DNA of 64,000 nt. Source: JASHPR01 sp963729365. Lineage in GTDB: Bacteria > Actinomycetota > Actinomycetes > Streptosporangiales > Streptosporangiaceae. Every line of letters starts with the position of its first letter. Position 1 is the first letter of the stretch. The DNA lies in assembly GCA_963729365.1 (NCBI GenBank), contig CAVSNQ010000017.1, forward strand, positions 186,001 through 250,000, written 5' to 3'. A program made the translations under genes and the position numbers. Shown in pieces: positions 41,553-49,658 of this stretch. Under the pieces are notes generated by a model, which was not told the origin of the DNA, ran no database searches, and saw nothing but the letters and a program-made list of their open reading frames with translations.

Positions 41553-41740
41553 ACCACTGATGACCTTGGAGAGACTCGGCAACGCGGCGGCGTTGATCGT
41601 GACGCGGATGGTCACCTCGTGGCGGGGCCGGTGGTAGCGGACCTGGAGATGGAAGGCGTCGTAGAGCGCGCTGGAGTGCTTCGGGCAGCGAGCGAGAATG
41701 GTACCTCTGGCAGATGGGCGAACAGATCGGGTTCGTCGTA
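41553..41740 (-). pseudogene. Frameshifted C-terminal remnant of a serine recombinase (integrase)
   Basis: Reading the minus strand with two frame changes gives DEPDLFAHLPEVPFSLA, then LPEALQRA, then ALYDAFHLQVRYHRPRHEVT followed by IRVTINAAALPSLSKVI. This is the typical end of actinobacterial large serine recombinases (LPxLPxxLA ... LYDAFxLQVRY ... VTIRVTI). The catalytic domain is gone and no single frame contains all pieces, so it is a dead fragment. It lies directly beside the tRNA and points towards it, as integrase genes of tRNA-integrated elements do. Identification rests on motif memory, not on a search. Confidence 0.6.
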
Positions 41741-41942
41741 CACAGCCGACGTCGGCGCCAGCCAGGGCAACCCCGTTGCCCCTTGGCCCGCTGCGCCGCT
41801 CACGTGGCCACACGTCGCCGTGTGCCCAGCCACCGCGTGCACATCACTGTCCGGGAGGTCGGCCCCTCCCAGAACCCGATCTCACCGGGTTCCCGCCCGC
41901 CACCCCCGGAAATCGTTTACAGGCACTTTCCTGTATCAGTCT

Positions 41943-42686
41943 GGGAGTGCATCGGCCGCTGAGGCTGTCACCTTCCTCGGCGGCGAGCCCTTCCTGTACC
42001 GGGACCTGCCAGTGATAGTGCGCCAGGCCAGACGGCAGCTCGGCCTCCGGGTCGAGATCTGCAGCAACGGCTACCGGATCGAGCGACGGCTCGCCGAAAT
42101 CGCCACCGACCTGGACTTCCTGCGGATCTCACTGGAAGGCATCGGCGCCACCAACGACCGCATTCGCAGGGTCGGCAGCTATCAGGCCGCTCTCTCCACG
42201 CTCCGCCGCGCGGGTGAACTCGGGATCCCAACGGGAGCGACCATGACGGTCACCCGCCAGAACATCAGGGAGGTGGTCCCGCTCGCACAGACGCTCCAGG
42301 GGATCGGCGTACAGCAGCTCAAACTGCACTGCCTGCGGCCCGTCGGCAATGCCTGCGGCCACCCCGAGCTGTTCGTCGCCAACCCAGCCGCATATACCCA
42401 CCTGCGAGAGGATCTACGACGCGCTGACCTCGGTATTGAGGTCGCCCTCGATGAGGACCTATCCGCTGAGGGCGCGCCGGTGGTGTGCGCTCCAGAAGGC
42501 GGCCTGCGTGAGATCGAGCGGATCGAGGCAGACCCACGGGGAGCCCTGACGATGTCCTGCAAAGCCGTGGGCAAGGACTCACACGCTTTCTGGTACGACA
42601 AGACCGCCGACCGCATCGTCCACCAGCCTTCCGCCACCGACGAACTTACGCTGGCGGTTCCCGACGTGGTCTACGCCCATGTGTGA
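41943..42686 (+). pseudogene. 5'-truncated radical SAM enzyme lacking the iron-sulfur cysteine motif
   Basis: About 247 codons encode the body of a radical SAM barrel: EAVTFLGGEPFLYRDLPVIV (with the GGEP SAM-binding motif), VEICSNGYRIERRLAEIATD, LDFLRISLEGIGATNDRIRR, GIPTGATMTVTRQN and LKLHCLRPVGNACGHPELF. The N-terminal strand with CxxxCxxC, which must precede GGEP by some 40-60 residues, is absent; upstream sequence shows no such motif in any frame and no credible start. The gene therefore seems cut at about 41940 by the event that joined it to the tRNA-side DNA. Its stop overlaps the next start by 8 bp, so it was the first gene of the following operon. Confidence 0.75.
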
Positions 42687-43236
42687 CCAGCCCCTGTTCG
42701 AAAGCCTCGAAGGGATACGCGGGACCGGCAAGACCACCCTCGCGCCGCTCCTGGCCGCAGCCCGCGGCGCCGTCTTGGTGGCCACCGTCCCGCCCTGCTA
42801 CCAGCCGCTGCGACGGAGGATCGATCGATGCGGCAACGTCGAGGCCAGGCTGTGCTTCTACCTGTCGGCGCTGTTCATGGCCACCGACGAGATCCAGCGG
42901 CACCTGTCCGCGGGCACACCGGTCGTCGTGGAGAGCTACTTCGCGCGCTGCCTGGCCAGCCATGAAGCCCTCGGCGCACGCACCGCAGTCACGCTGCCAC
43001 CCGGCCTTCCCCACCCCACGGCCTACCAGCTGGTGTGCGGAGAGCAGGAGCGCAAATGCCGCCTGGCCACCCGCGACAAGCCTGCCTCCCGCTGGGACGT
43101 TCTTGGGGAGCACCTCGCGACCCAAATGATCAGCGCATACGACCGCTTCCCTGCGCTCAAGGTAGACACCACCGGCCTCACCCCAGAACAAGCCGTCGGG
43201 TCGATCCTGGCCCTCACCCGGCAAGGAGCCTGCTGA
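42679..43236 (+). CDS. P-loop nucleotide kinase, thymidylate-kinase-like
   Basis: A 185-residue P-loop protein. Walker A is GIRGTGKTT in FESLEGIRGTGKTTLAPLLA, close to the FEGIDGSGKTT of thymidylate kinase. The middle has SAGTPVVVESYFARCLASHE, like the DR[YF] region of dNMP kinases but with ESYF in its place, and a lid-like CGEQERKCRLATRDKPASRW. The substrate could be a nucleotide or a modified metabolite. The ATG overlaps the radical SAM stop, and the methyltransferase follows 2 bp after its stop, so the set is tightly coupled. No XRE or transport gene is included. Confidence 0.72.
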   Translation: MCDQPLFESLEGIRGTGKTTLAPLLAAARGAVLVATVPPCYQPLRRRIDRCGNVEARLCFYLSALFMATDEIQRHLSAGTPVVVESYFARCLASHEALGARTAVTLPPGLPHPTAYQLVCGEQERKCRLATRDKPASRWDVLGEHLATQMISAYDRFPALKVDTTGLTPEQAVGSILALTRQGAC

Positions 43237-43237
43237 G

Positions 43238-43900
43238 ATGCATACGTCCAGCCTGTGGGAACAAACCCTCAGCTTCTTCCCCCAGTTCCTGGCCACGCTG
43301 AAGGAACACACTTTCCCCGGTGCGTCCGTCGCAGTCGTGGGTGCTAGCGACGGCAAGTTCGTGATGCCGCTGGCCGCAGCCGGTTACCGCGTCATCGCCA
43401 TCGAATGCGACCCGCTCGCCCTGCACGGCGGCGAGGTCCGCTTTCCCGGCGACACCACCGCCCAAGCCATGGGATTGATCGCCAGGCTGAAAGCCGAAGA
43501 TCTCCACGATCAGGTCCAGATCGTCGAACGCGACTTCCTCGCCGACGGCCCCTGCTGCGGCCCGTGCGACGCGGTCTGGACGAGCTGTTCCTGGCACTAC
43601 AGCATGAACCACCGCCGCCCGCTCCCCGACTTCATCGCACGCATGAAGCAACTCGTCCGGCCCGGCGGCCTATTCGGGGCAGAGTTCATGATGCCCATCG
43701 AGCAGCGCCACTTCCTGACCGAGCACTACACCTCACCCGAACGGCTCAGCCACCACATCGCGGACGGCTGGACGATCCTGCTGACCCTGCGGACCAGCAA
43801 ATTCACCGAGCGCGCCCACGTCGGCCAATTGCACGATCACACCCACCGCATGGGCCTGCTCGTAGCCCTGCGCGAACCGACCCAGACAACCGGAGAATAG
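43238..43900 (+). CDS. Class I SAM-dependent methyltransferase
   Basis: A 220-residue protein with the SAM-binding segment ASVAVVGASDGKFVMPLAAA (motif I, here VVGASDGKF), the acidic end of strand 2 in VIAIECDPLAL, and a post-I region VQIVERDFLADGPC. SCSWHYSMNHRRPLPDFIAR and LVRPGGLFGAEFMMP fit later motifs. The short Cys-rich CCGPCDAVWTSCSWHY is unusual. It is part of the radical SAM/kinase/CYTH operon; a small-molecule substrate is likely, as no protein or nucleic acid motif (NPPY etc.) is present. Confidence 0.78.
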   Translation: MHTSSLWEQTLSFFPQFLATLKEHTFPGASVAVVGASDGKFVMPLAAAGYRVIAIECDPLALHGGEVRFPGDTTAQAMGLIARLKAEDLHDQVQIVERDFLADGPCCGPCDAVWTSCSWHYSMNHRRPLPDFIARMKQLVRPGGLFGAEFMMPIEQRHFLTEHYTSPERLSHHIADGWTILLTLRTSKFTERAHVGQLHDHTHRMGLLVALREPTQTTGE

Positions 43901-43905
43901 GAACC

Positions 43906-44481
43906 ATGAAACATGAGTACGAGGCCAAGTTCCTATCCATCGACGTGGCCGACCTGAAAACCAGGCTCAAGGACCTAGGCGCCGTGCAAGCCTTCCCCCG
44001 AACCTTGCTCACCCGGAAGATCTTCGAAGACGACGCCCTGGAAGGCGGCGCCTGGGTTCGCCTGCGCGACGAGGGCACTCGGTCCACGCTCACGCTGAAG
44101 CAGGTCACCGACGCCACCACCATCGACGGCACCACGGAGATCGAGACCGAAATCACCGACCTGCACGCCATGGCCGAAATCCTCGCCCACCTCGGCCTGG
44201 CCGAGGTCCGCTACCAGGAGAGCTACCGCGAAGAGTGGCGCTGGGGAGAGATCGCCTTCGATTTCGACAGCTGGCCCGGCCTTCCGACATTCGTCGAGAT
44301 CGAAGGACCAGACGAGGCCTCCGTTCGCCAAGCCGCCGCAGCCCTCGGGCTGGACTACTCCCAAGCAAGGTTCGGCAGCGTCGACGAGATCTACAAGACC
44401 GAACTCGGCCGCGACATCCTCGTCGAACCCACCCTCCTCTTCGCCAACGCCAACAGGGATCGTGGAACCGCCCCAGAATGA
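43906..44481 (+). CDS. CYTH-domain protein (class IV adenylate cyclase / triphosphatase-like)
   Basis: A 191-residue CYTH tunnel-fold protein. The ExExK signature is EYEAK at residues 4-8, followed by WVRLRDEGTRSTLTLKQVTD, TEIETEITDLHAMAEILAHL and WPGLPTFVEIEGPDEASVRQ; charged residues line up as in CyaB/ThTPase-type enzymes. These bind triphosphates or act as class IV adenylate cyclases; which reaction applies cannot be told. ATG at 43906 follows the methyltransferase stop by 5 bp, with AGGAACC before it. Being combined with a kinase suggests production and turnover of a phosphorylated metabolite. Confidence 0.82.
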   Translation: MKHEYEAKFLSIDVADLKTRLKDLGAVQAFPRTLLTRKIFEDDALEGGAWVRLRDEGTRSTLTLKQVTDATTIDGTTEIETEITDLHAMAEILAHLGLAEVRYQESYREEWRWGEIAFDFDSWPGLPTFVEIEGPDEASVRQAAAALGLDYSQARFGSVDEIYKTELGRDILVEPTLLFANANRDRGTAPE

Positions 44482-44658
44482 CACCGCATGACCACCCATC
44501 CCCCACTGCCCGGCACGGTCTCATTCGGTCAGTGATGATCGAAGCATCGCCAAACCGTTGCGCAGAAGCGTCCACGAGTAGCAGTGGCTACAGATCGTCT
44601 GTTTGATCCTGGACGGACATCCATGGCGGCTGGCCCTCGCCCGGGGCGGCGACCGAGC

Positions 44659-45258
44659 CTACTTGCGCGCCGTGGCCGGGACCGCTGACTGGTGTCCCAT
44701 ATGACCGGGATTCAATGACCAGGTGACCGCTCGTCCCGGCCGGTTCCCATGTTGTGGGTGCCTGGCTGGAGGCGCCACCCGTTCTTCTGCGAGAAGTCGC
44801 AGAGCGGCCCGCCAGTTGTAGCCCAGCAAGGCGCTCTCGGCAGGGCGCCGGGCTAAGTCAAAGACCGGCACGCTGTATTCGAACGCGGCGGACGCGGTGT
44901 CGCGGCCGTGCTCGCGGGCGATCACGGTCGCGAGCGATCCCAGGGCTGATACGGGCTCGGCTTCGCGGGTGCGGCTGATCAGGACGAAGCCGCCTGCCGC
45001 GGCGATATCTCCCGCGTGGCCGGTCGTGCCGGGGTCCATGGTGTACGTGAGGGCCAGGGCCATGGCGAGCACGTCGGCGCGCAGACTGTCGTCGTCGAGC
45101 CCGGGGCTAAGGGCGATGCACACGCCGCAGGCCACGAACGCGGCGGTGTCGTCATCGAGCACCGGGCCGTCGTTGTCGACGGCATCGACCACGATGATGC
45201 CGAGTTGCATCGCCGTCTCGTGCAGGCGGGCGAGCGGGGCTGGCCCGGGCGCGGGCAT
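44659..45258 (-). CDS. Hypothetical protein downstream of the TIR-STAND gene
   Basis: A 199-residue protein with no family I recognise. The middle is acidic and Ala/Leu-rich (LSPGLDDDSLRADVLAMALA), with VDAVDNDGPVLDDDTAAFVA before it and FVLISRTREAEPVSALGSLA after. It has no signal peptide or membrane helix. It follows the TIR-NB-ARC-TPR gene on the same strand across a 151-bp gap, so it may belong to the same unit. The codon use is consistent with a real gene, but the last 25 residues overlap an open frame on the other strand. Confidence 0.55.
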   Translation of the reverse strand: MPAPGPAPLARLHETAMQLGIIVVDAVDNDGPVLDDDTAAFVACGVCIALSPGLDDDSLRADVLAMALALTYTMDPGTTGHAGDIAAAGGFVLISRTREAEPVSALGSLATVIAREHGRDTASAAFEYSVPVFDLARRPAESALLGYNWRAALRLLAEERVAPPARHPQHGNRPGRAVTWSLNPGHMGHQSAVPATARK

Positions 45259-45409
45259 TGGGTCTGTTCCTCGCTGCGGAAGGATTCGGTGGTCCCTGCC
45301 CGGGGTGTGTGGCTGGCGGGACCCTTCGTATGACGCGGCATCGGGGGCAACGGGTTACGCGGTCGTGGCGCCAGCCGCGCGGCTGACTGCTGCGCTTGTG
45401 ATGATGACG

Positions 45410-47884
45410 TCAGGAGTCGTCGTCCCTCTCGCCCAGCGCGGACAGGTCGGCGGCGAGGTTGTTGGCGGAGGTCAGGGTGTCGGGGTGGTCGGCGCCTAGG
45501 ACCCGGCGGCGCCGGTCCAGGGTGTCCTGGTCAAGGTCGCGGGCGGCCTGCACCTCCCCCAGCGCGTACAGGCCGACGGCGAGGTTGGCGGCGGAGGCCA
45601 GGGTGTCGGGGTGGTCGGCGCCCAGGATCCGGCGGCGCCGGTCCAGGGTGTCCTGGTGCAGGTCGCGGGCGGCCTGCACCTCCCCCAGCGCGCGCAGGTC
45701 GATGGCGAGGTTGGTGGCGGAGGTCAGGGTGGCCGGGTGGTCGTCGCCCAGGACCCGGCGGCTGCGGTCCAGGGTGTCCTGGTCCAGGTCGCGGGCGGCC
45801 TGCACCTCCCCCAGCGCGCGCAGGTAGCCGGCGACGTTATTGGCGGAGGTCAAGGTGTCGGGGTGGTCGGCGCCCAGGACCCGCCGCTTGCGGTCCAGGG
45901 TGTCCTGGTCCAGGTCGCGGGCGGCCTGCACCTCCCCAAGCTCGTACAGTGCGGCGGCGAGGTTACTGGCGGAGGCCAGGGTGTTCTGGTGGTCGTCGCC
46001 CAGGATCCTGCGGGTGCGGTCGAGGGTGTCCTGGTTCAGGTCGCGGGCTTCGGTGTAGCGACCCATGTCCCGGAGCGCCCAGGCAAGGTAGGTCGCGGCC
46101 GCTAGCGTGTGGTGGTCGTCGTCGCCGAGCCGTTCGCGCCACGGCTGGTGCAGATCGCTGGCCAGGTCGTGGGCGGTGCGGGTATCGCCGCGGGATATCA
46201 GGTACCAGCATGCGTTGCAGGCCATCCAGCGCAGGGCGGGACTTTCGGTGGCGGCGAGGTCGGCGGCCAGCAGGTGCGGCATCAGCTGCGCCCACCGGGG
46301 CCAGGTGGCGGGATTGCCCGCGTCTTCGGGGTTGCTGGCGGCCAGGATCGCCTCGGCGCGTTCGCGGGTGGCGGCGGCGTGTTCTGGGGTAAGGCGGTCG
46401 CGCAGGATGGCCTGGGTCAGCCGGTGCATCACCAGCCCGCGCTGGTCGATCCGGGCCAGCGACTGCCCGGCCAGGCGGGCCAGCGTCTGCCGCCAGGCCA
46501 GCGGATCCGCCGCCCGGGCCGCCAGCTCCCCGGCCAGTAGGCCGGGCGCGCTGGTGAACAGGTCTTCGGGGATGGGCTCGGGAGCCAGGAACGCACACAG
46601 GCCGGCCAGCTCTCCGGCGGCCGGGTCGCCGCGATCGAGCCGGTCGGCGATCAGCTGGGTCGCGGCCGCCAGCGAGTGCGGGTAGCCCGACCCGGGAGCG
46701 GCCTGGTCCAGCAGCTGCCCGGCCCGGGTCCGCAGCAGCCCCAGGTACTGGGCGGCGGGCATGCCGGTCTCGGCCATGAACCCGGCCGCCTGCGCGATAC
46801 CCAGCGGCAGGTCCCCGAGCTGGGCGGCGAGGTGGTCCGCGTCATCCGCGCCGAGCCCGGGCACCCGGTCCTGCAAGATCGCCACCGACTCGGGCCGGGC
46901 CAGCACGTCCACCTCCACCGGCACCGCGATCTGCGCCCAGTGCCGCGCCCGGGAGGTGATCAGCACATGCCCGCCGCCGCCCGGCAGCCACGGCGTGATA
47001 TCGGCGGGGTCCTCGGCGTTGTCGAACACCAGCAGCCACCGGCCCCGGTCGCGCAGCTCGGCCAGCACCCCGGCCCGCACCGCGTCGGTGCTGGCCCCGG
47101 CCGGGACGCAGCCCAGCGCGGCGCCCAGGGCGGCGAACTGGTCCCCGATCAGCCCGGCCTGCTCGGCGTTGACCCACCAGGCCAGGTCGTAAGTCCCGGC
47201 GAACCGATAGCAGTACTCGGCGGCCAGCTGGGTCTTGCCGACCCCGCCCATCCCCTGCAGCGCCTGCACCACGGCCTTGTCCCCGGCCAGCAGCCGCTCG
47301 CGCACCGCGACCAGCAGCCCGTCCCGGCCGGTGAACCCCGGATTACGCGCCGGGATGTTCCACACCCGCGGCACGCTGCCCGGCAGCCGCGGGCCCGAAC
47401 CCCCCAGCTTCGCCAGAGCACCCGACGTACCCGGGCCCGGGAACACCGGCTCACCATCTGGCCGCTTAGGTCCCGCCACCGCCGCCAGCAGCACCCGCCG
47501 CGCCTCCGCAGCGTCCACGCCGAACAGGTCACAAAACAGCAGCGGTCGCAGCACCGCAGGCATGTCATCTGCGGGCACGTTCTCCACCCGGACCGGCACC
47601 AGCCGACCCTCCCCCCTTCCCGGCCGGTGCAGCAGCGCCGCCGTCCACTCCTCGGTGGTGTACCGGTCCCGGTCGAAATACGCGGCTGAGAACAACGCCA
47701 CCACCCGGTCACAGATGGCCAGCGCATCACTCATCGCCAGCACCAAATTCCGCCCGGCGGCCCAGTCCCACACATCCAGCTCGACGGTGTAACCAGCCTG
47801 CTCTAACTGCCAGGCCACCCACTCCGCCCACGCCCGGTCCGCACCAGCATGACTGACGAAGAAATCACTACGATCCCCCACCAC
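45410..47884 (-). CDS. TIR-NB-ARC-TPR protein (STAND NTPase, NLR-like immune receptor)
   Basis: An 824-residue three-part protein. Residues 1-135 are a TIR domain: DFFVSHAGADRAWAEWVAWQ, VELDVWDWAAGRNLVLAMSD and YFDRDRYTTEEWTAAL. The NB-ARC module has P-loop QGMGGVGKTQLAAEY (about 213-227), Walker B RWLLVFDNAED, VLITSRARHW and LPLGIAQAAG. The C-terminal 280 residues are TPR units of 42 residues (kinesin-light-chain type, ADHPDTLTSANNLAxxLxxLGE), the last five nearly identical. Bacterial TIR-STAND proteins sense phage or stress and deplete NAD+ or signal. In actinomycetes, TIR/NB-ARC/TPR proteins are also named FxsT in the FxSxx-COOH RiPP system, but no FxsA/FxsB partner was found beside it. 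It sits in the tRNA-linked accessory region. Confidence 0.87.
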   Translation of the reverse strand: MVGDRSDFFVSHAGADRAWAEWVAWQLEQAGYTVELDVWDWAAGRNLVLAMSDALAICDRVVALFSAAYFDRDRYTTEEWTAALLHRPGRGEGRLVPVRVENVPADDMPAVLRPLLFCDLFGVDAAEARRVLLAAVAGPKRPDGEPVFPGPGTSGALAKLGGSGPRLPGSVPRVWNIPARNPGFTGRDGLLVAVRERLLAGDKAVVQALQGMGGVGKTQLAAEYCYRFAGTYDLAWWVNAEQAGLIGDQFAALGAALGCVPAGASTDAVRAGVLAELRDRGRWLLVFDNAEDPADITPWLPGGGGHVLITSRARHWAQIAVPVEVDVLARPESVAILQDRVPGLGADDADHLAAQLGDLPLGIAQAAGFMAETGMPAAQYLGLLRTRAGQLLDQAAPGSGYPHSLAAATQLIADRLDRGDPAAGELAGLCAFLAPEPIPEDLFTSAPGLLAGELAARAADPLAWRQTLARLAGQSLARIDQRGLVMHRLTQAILRDRLTPEHAAATRERAEAILAASNPEDAGNPATWPRWAQLMPHLLAADLAATESPALRWMACNACWYLISRGDTRTAHDLASDLHQPWRERLGDDDHHTLAAATYLAWALRDMGRYTEARDLNQDTLDRTRRILGDDHQNTLASASNLAAALYELGEVQAARDLDQDTLDRKRRVLGADHPDTLTSANNVAGYLRALGEVQAARDLDQDTLDRSRRVLGDDHPATLTSATNLAIDLRALGEVQAARDLHQDTLDRRRRILGADHPDTLASAANLAVGLYALGEVQAARDLDQDTLDRRRRVLGADHPDTLTSANNLAADLSALGERDDDS
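45420..46050 (-). repeat. 126-bp tandem DNA repeats coding for TPR units
   Basis: Five consecutive 126-bp units share long identical stretches (for example CAGGTCGCGGGCGGCCTGCA, and GTCCAGGGTGTCCTGGT) and encode 42-residue TPRs. The near identity at DNA level points to recent duplication or gene conversion, which lets repeat number change quickly. The array ends exactly at the C-terminus of the protein. Confidence 0.85.
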
Positions 47885-47960
47885 CCGACCAGTATCCCGC
47901 CAACCCGAGCCCCCGCAGCCACGCCCACGGCACAGGGTCTCGCCCTCGCGCCCGCCGCCT

Positions 47961-49538
47961 TTACACCAGCGCCGAATTCCCCAGGGCGGCGCGGACCTTA
48001 GCCAGCAACTCTTCGGCGGTAAACGGTTTCTGGATAAACGCCAATTCGCCGGAGCTGACGCGCTCAGGGCTCAGCACCCCCGCGTTGAAGCCGGACATGT
48101 GCAGGACAGGCAATCCGGGTTTCAGCCCCACAAGGAGTTTGGCCAGCCCGGCACCGGACATGCCGGGCATCACGGAGTCGGTCAGGAGAAGCTGGATTTC
48201 ATGGGAAGAGGCCAGCGTCAGTGCTTGCTGACCGCTGCTGGCCTCTAAGGCGGCGTAGCCATTCCGGCGCAGGATCCGCGAGACTACCTCCCGCACGGCT
48301 GGCTCATCATCGACAACCAGGATCTTCTCTCCGTTTCCGCGGGCAGCCGACACGGCATTCCTAGGCGCGGACGGGACGGCGGCCGACCCCCCCGTGGCCG
48401 GGAAATAGAGACGAAAGCCGCTGCCCGTGCCTTCACCAGGATCGACCCTCAGGCTGCCCCCGGCCTTGGTGACGATGTTGTGCACGGTGGACAGTCCCAG
48501 GCCGGTGCCCAGGCCCTCCGGCTTGGTGGTGAAGAAGGGCTCGAGGATGCGGCCTGCCACCTCCGCGCTCATCCCCGTCCCGGTATCGCTGACGCTGAGT
48601 TCCACATACCGGCCAGGGCTGGCGTCGGGGTTCAGGGCATCGTCGCCCTCGCCGAGTTCCGCCAGGCTCGTCCCCATGGTCAGGATGCCGCCCCCTGGCA
48701 TCGCGTCACGGGCGTTGAGAGCCAGGTTAAGCAGCACCTGCTCCACTTGACCACGATCGGCCAGAACCGTCGGCACGCTCCCCGCCAGCTCCAATCGCAG
48801 CTCGATGCCGCTCCCGATGCTCACCGACAGCAGCTCTCTGACATCGCGGACGATCGTGTTGAGATCGACCGGCTCCGGCTGGGTCAGCTCCCGCTGGCTG
48901 AAGATAAGCAGCTGCCTGGTGAGCCGCCCGGCGCGGCGCGCCATCGCCTGGATCTTCTCGGCGTCCGCCCGTACCTCGGGATCACCTGCCGTCGCCGCGG
49001 CTACTAACGACGCGTAGCCCAAGATCGCGCCCAGCAGGTTGTTGAAGTCATGTGCGATCCCGCCCGCCAGCAGGCCTACGGTTTCCAGGCGCTCCGCCTG
49101 GCGCAGGCGGGACTCCATCCCGCTTCGTTCAGCAGCGGCACGGTTGCGTTCCGTCACGTCACGGGCCACGGTCGCCGCTCCGACCACAACCCCTGTCGCG
49201 TCCCGGATCGGAGAGACCGAAACGGACACATCAATGACCGTCCCGTCCTTGCGGACGCGGTTGGTCTCGAAATGATCGATCAGCTCTCCCCGGCGCAGCC
49301 GGTCGAGAATCGGTGCCAGCTCACCGGCCCGGTCCAGCGGGAAGAGCCTGGACACACTGCTCCCGACCATCTCCTGTGCCGTGTAGCCGTACATGCGCGC
49401 GGCGCCCGGGTTCCAGCTGGTAACGATCCCGTCCAGCGTCTTGCCGATGATGGCGTCATCCGAGGACTCGACAATTGCCGCCAGCCGCGAGACTAACTCG
49501 CCCTGTCTGCTGTTGGCGAGACCTGCATCTTCATCCAC
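47961..49538 (-). CDS. Hybrid PAS histidine kinase with C-terminal receiver
   Basis: A 525-residue signalling protein. A PAS domain (about 15-135: ESSDDAIIGKTLDGIVTSWN, GYTAQEMVGSS) leads to a HisKA-type segment with phosphoacceptor His163 in GGIAHDFNNLLGAILG. The HATPase domain shows NLALNARDAMPGGG (N box), VSDTGTGMSAEV (G1) and GLGTGLGLSTVHNI (G2). The receiver follows after residue 400: KILVVDDEPAVRE, phosphoacceptor Asp in LLTDSVMPGMSG (about 453) and AFIQKPF. The single-subunit layout (HDFNN type) is common for kinases with own receiver. No output regulator is adjacent; the closest lone regulator is the CheY-like gene at 40854. Confidence 0.92.
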   Translation of the reverse strand: MDEDAGLANSRQGELVSRLAAIVESSDDAIIGKTLDGIVTSWNPGAARMYGYTAQEMVGSSVSRLFPLDRAGELAPILDRLRRGELIDHFETNRVRKDGTVIDVSVSVSPIRDATGVVVGAATVARDVTERNRAAAERSGMESRLRQAERLETVGLLAGGIAHDFNNLLGAILGYASLVAAATAGDPEVRADAEKIQAMARRAGRLTRQLLIFSQRELTQPEPVDLNTIVRDVRELLSVSIGSGIELRLELAGSVPTVLADRGQVEQVLLNLALNARDAMPGGGILTMGTSLAELGEGDDALNPDASPGRYVELSVSDTGTGMSAEVAGRILEPFFTTKPEGLGTGLGLSTVHNIVTKAGGSLRVDPGEGTGSGFRLYFPATGGSAAVPSAPRNAVSAARGNGEKILVVDDEPAVREVVSRILRRNGYAALEASSGQQALTLASSHEIQLLLTDSVMPGMSGAGLAKLLVGLKPGLPVLHMSGFNAGVLSPERVSSGELAFIQKPFTAEELLAKVRAALGNSALV

Positions 49539-49658
49539 TATGGCCCCTTCGCAGCGCCAGCTAGACGCCTTCAGATTACACGGTGCGTTACTGTAAGACT
49601 CTGTAACGTAACTAGCCCGGCCAGCGCGCTCTCGGAACTCACTCTCGCGTGGCCTGCC

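Noticed and set aside
41412..42686. A single 424-codon plus-strand frame running through the tRNA and into the radical SAM gene
   Set aside because: The first 177 codons overlap the tRNA and recombinase remnant and have no protein-like features; only the C-terminal part from about 41943 matches a known fold.
44580..44703. A 40-codon plus-strand frame with protein-like composition (QWLQIVCLILDGHPWRLALA)
   Set aside because: It has no start codon, follows a stop directly, and overlaps the end of the minus-strand gene at 44659; at best a tiny remnant.
45420..46050. Regular direct repeats resembling a CRISPR array
   Set aside because: The units are 126 bp, contiguous, in frame and encode TPRs; there are no unique spacers.
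41943..47884. Radical SAM plus TIR/TPR protein as an FxSxx-COOH RiPP system
   Set aside because: The radical SAM fragment has no SPASM-type cysteines in its C-terminus, the genes are on opposite strands, and no short FxSxx-COOH precursor was seen.
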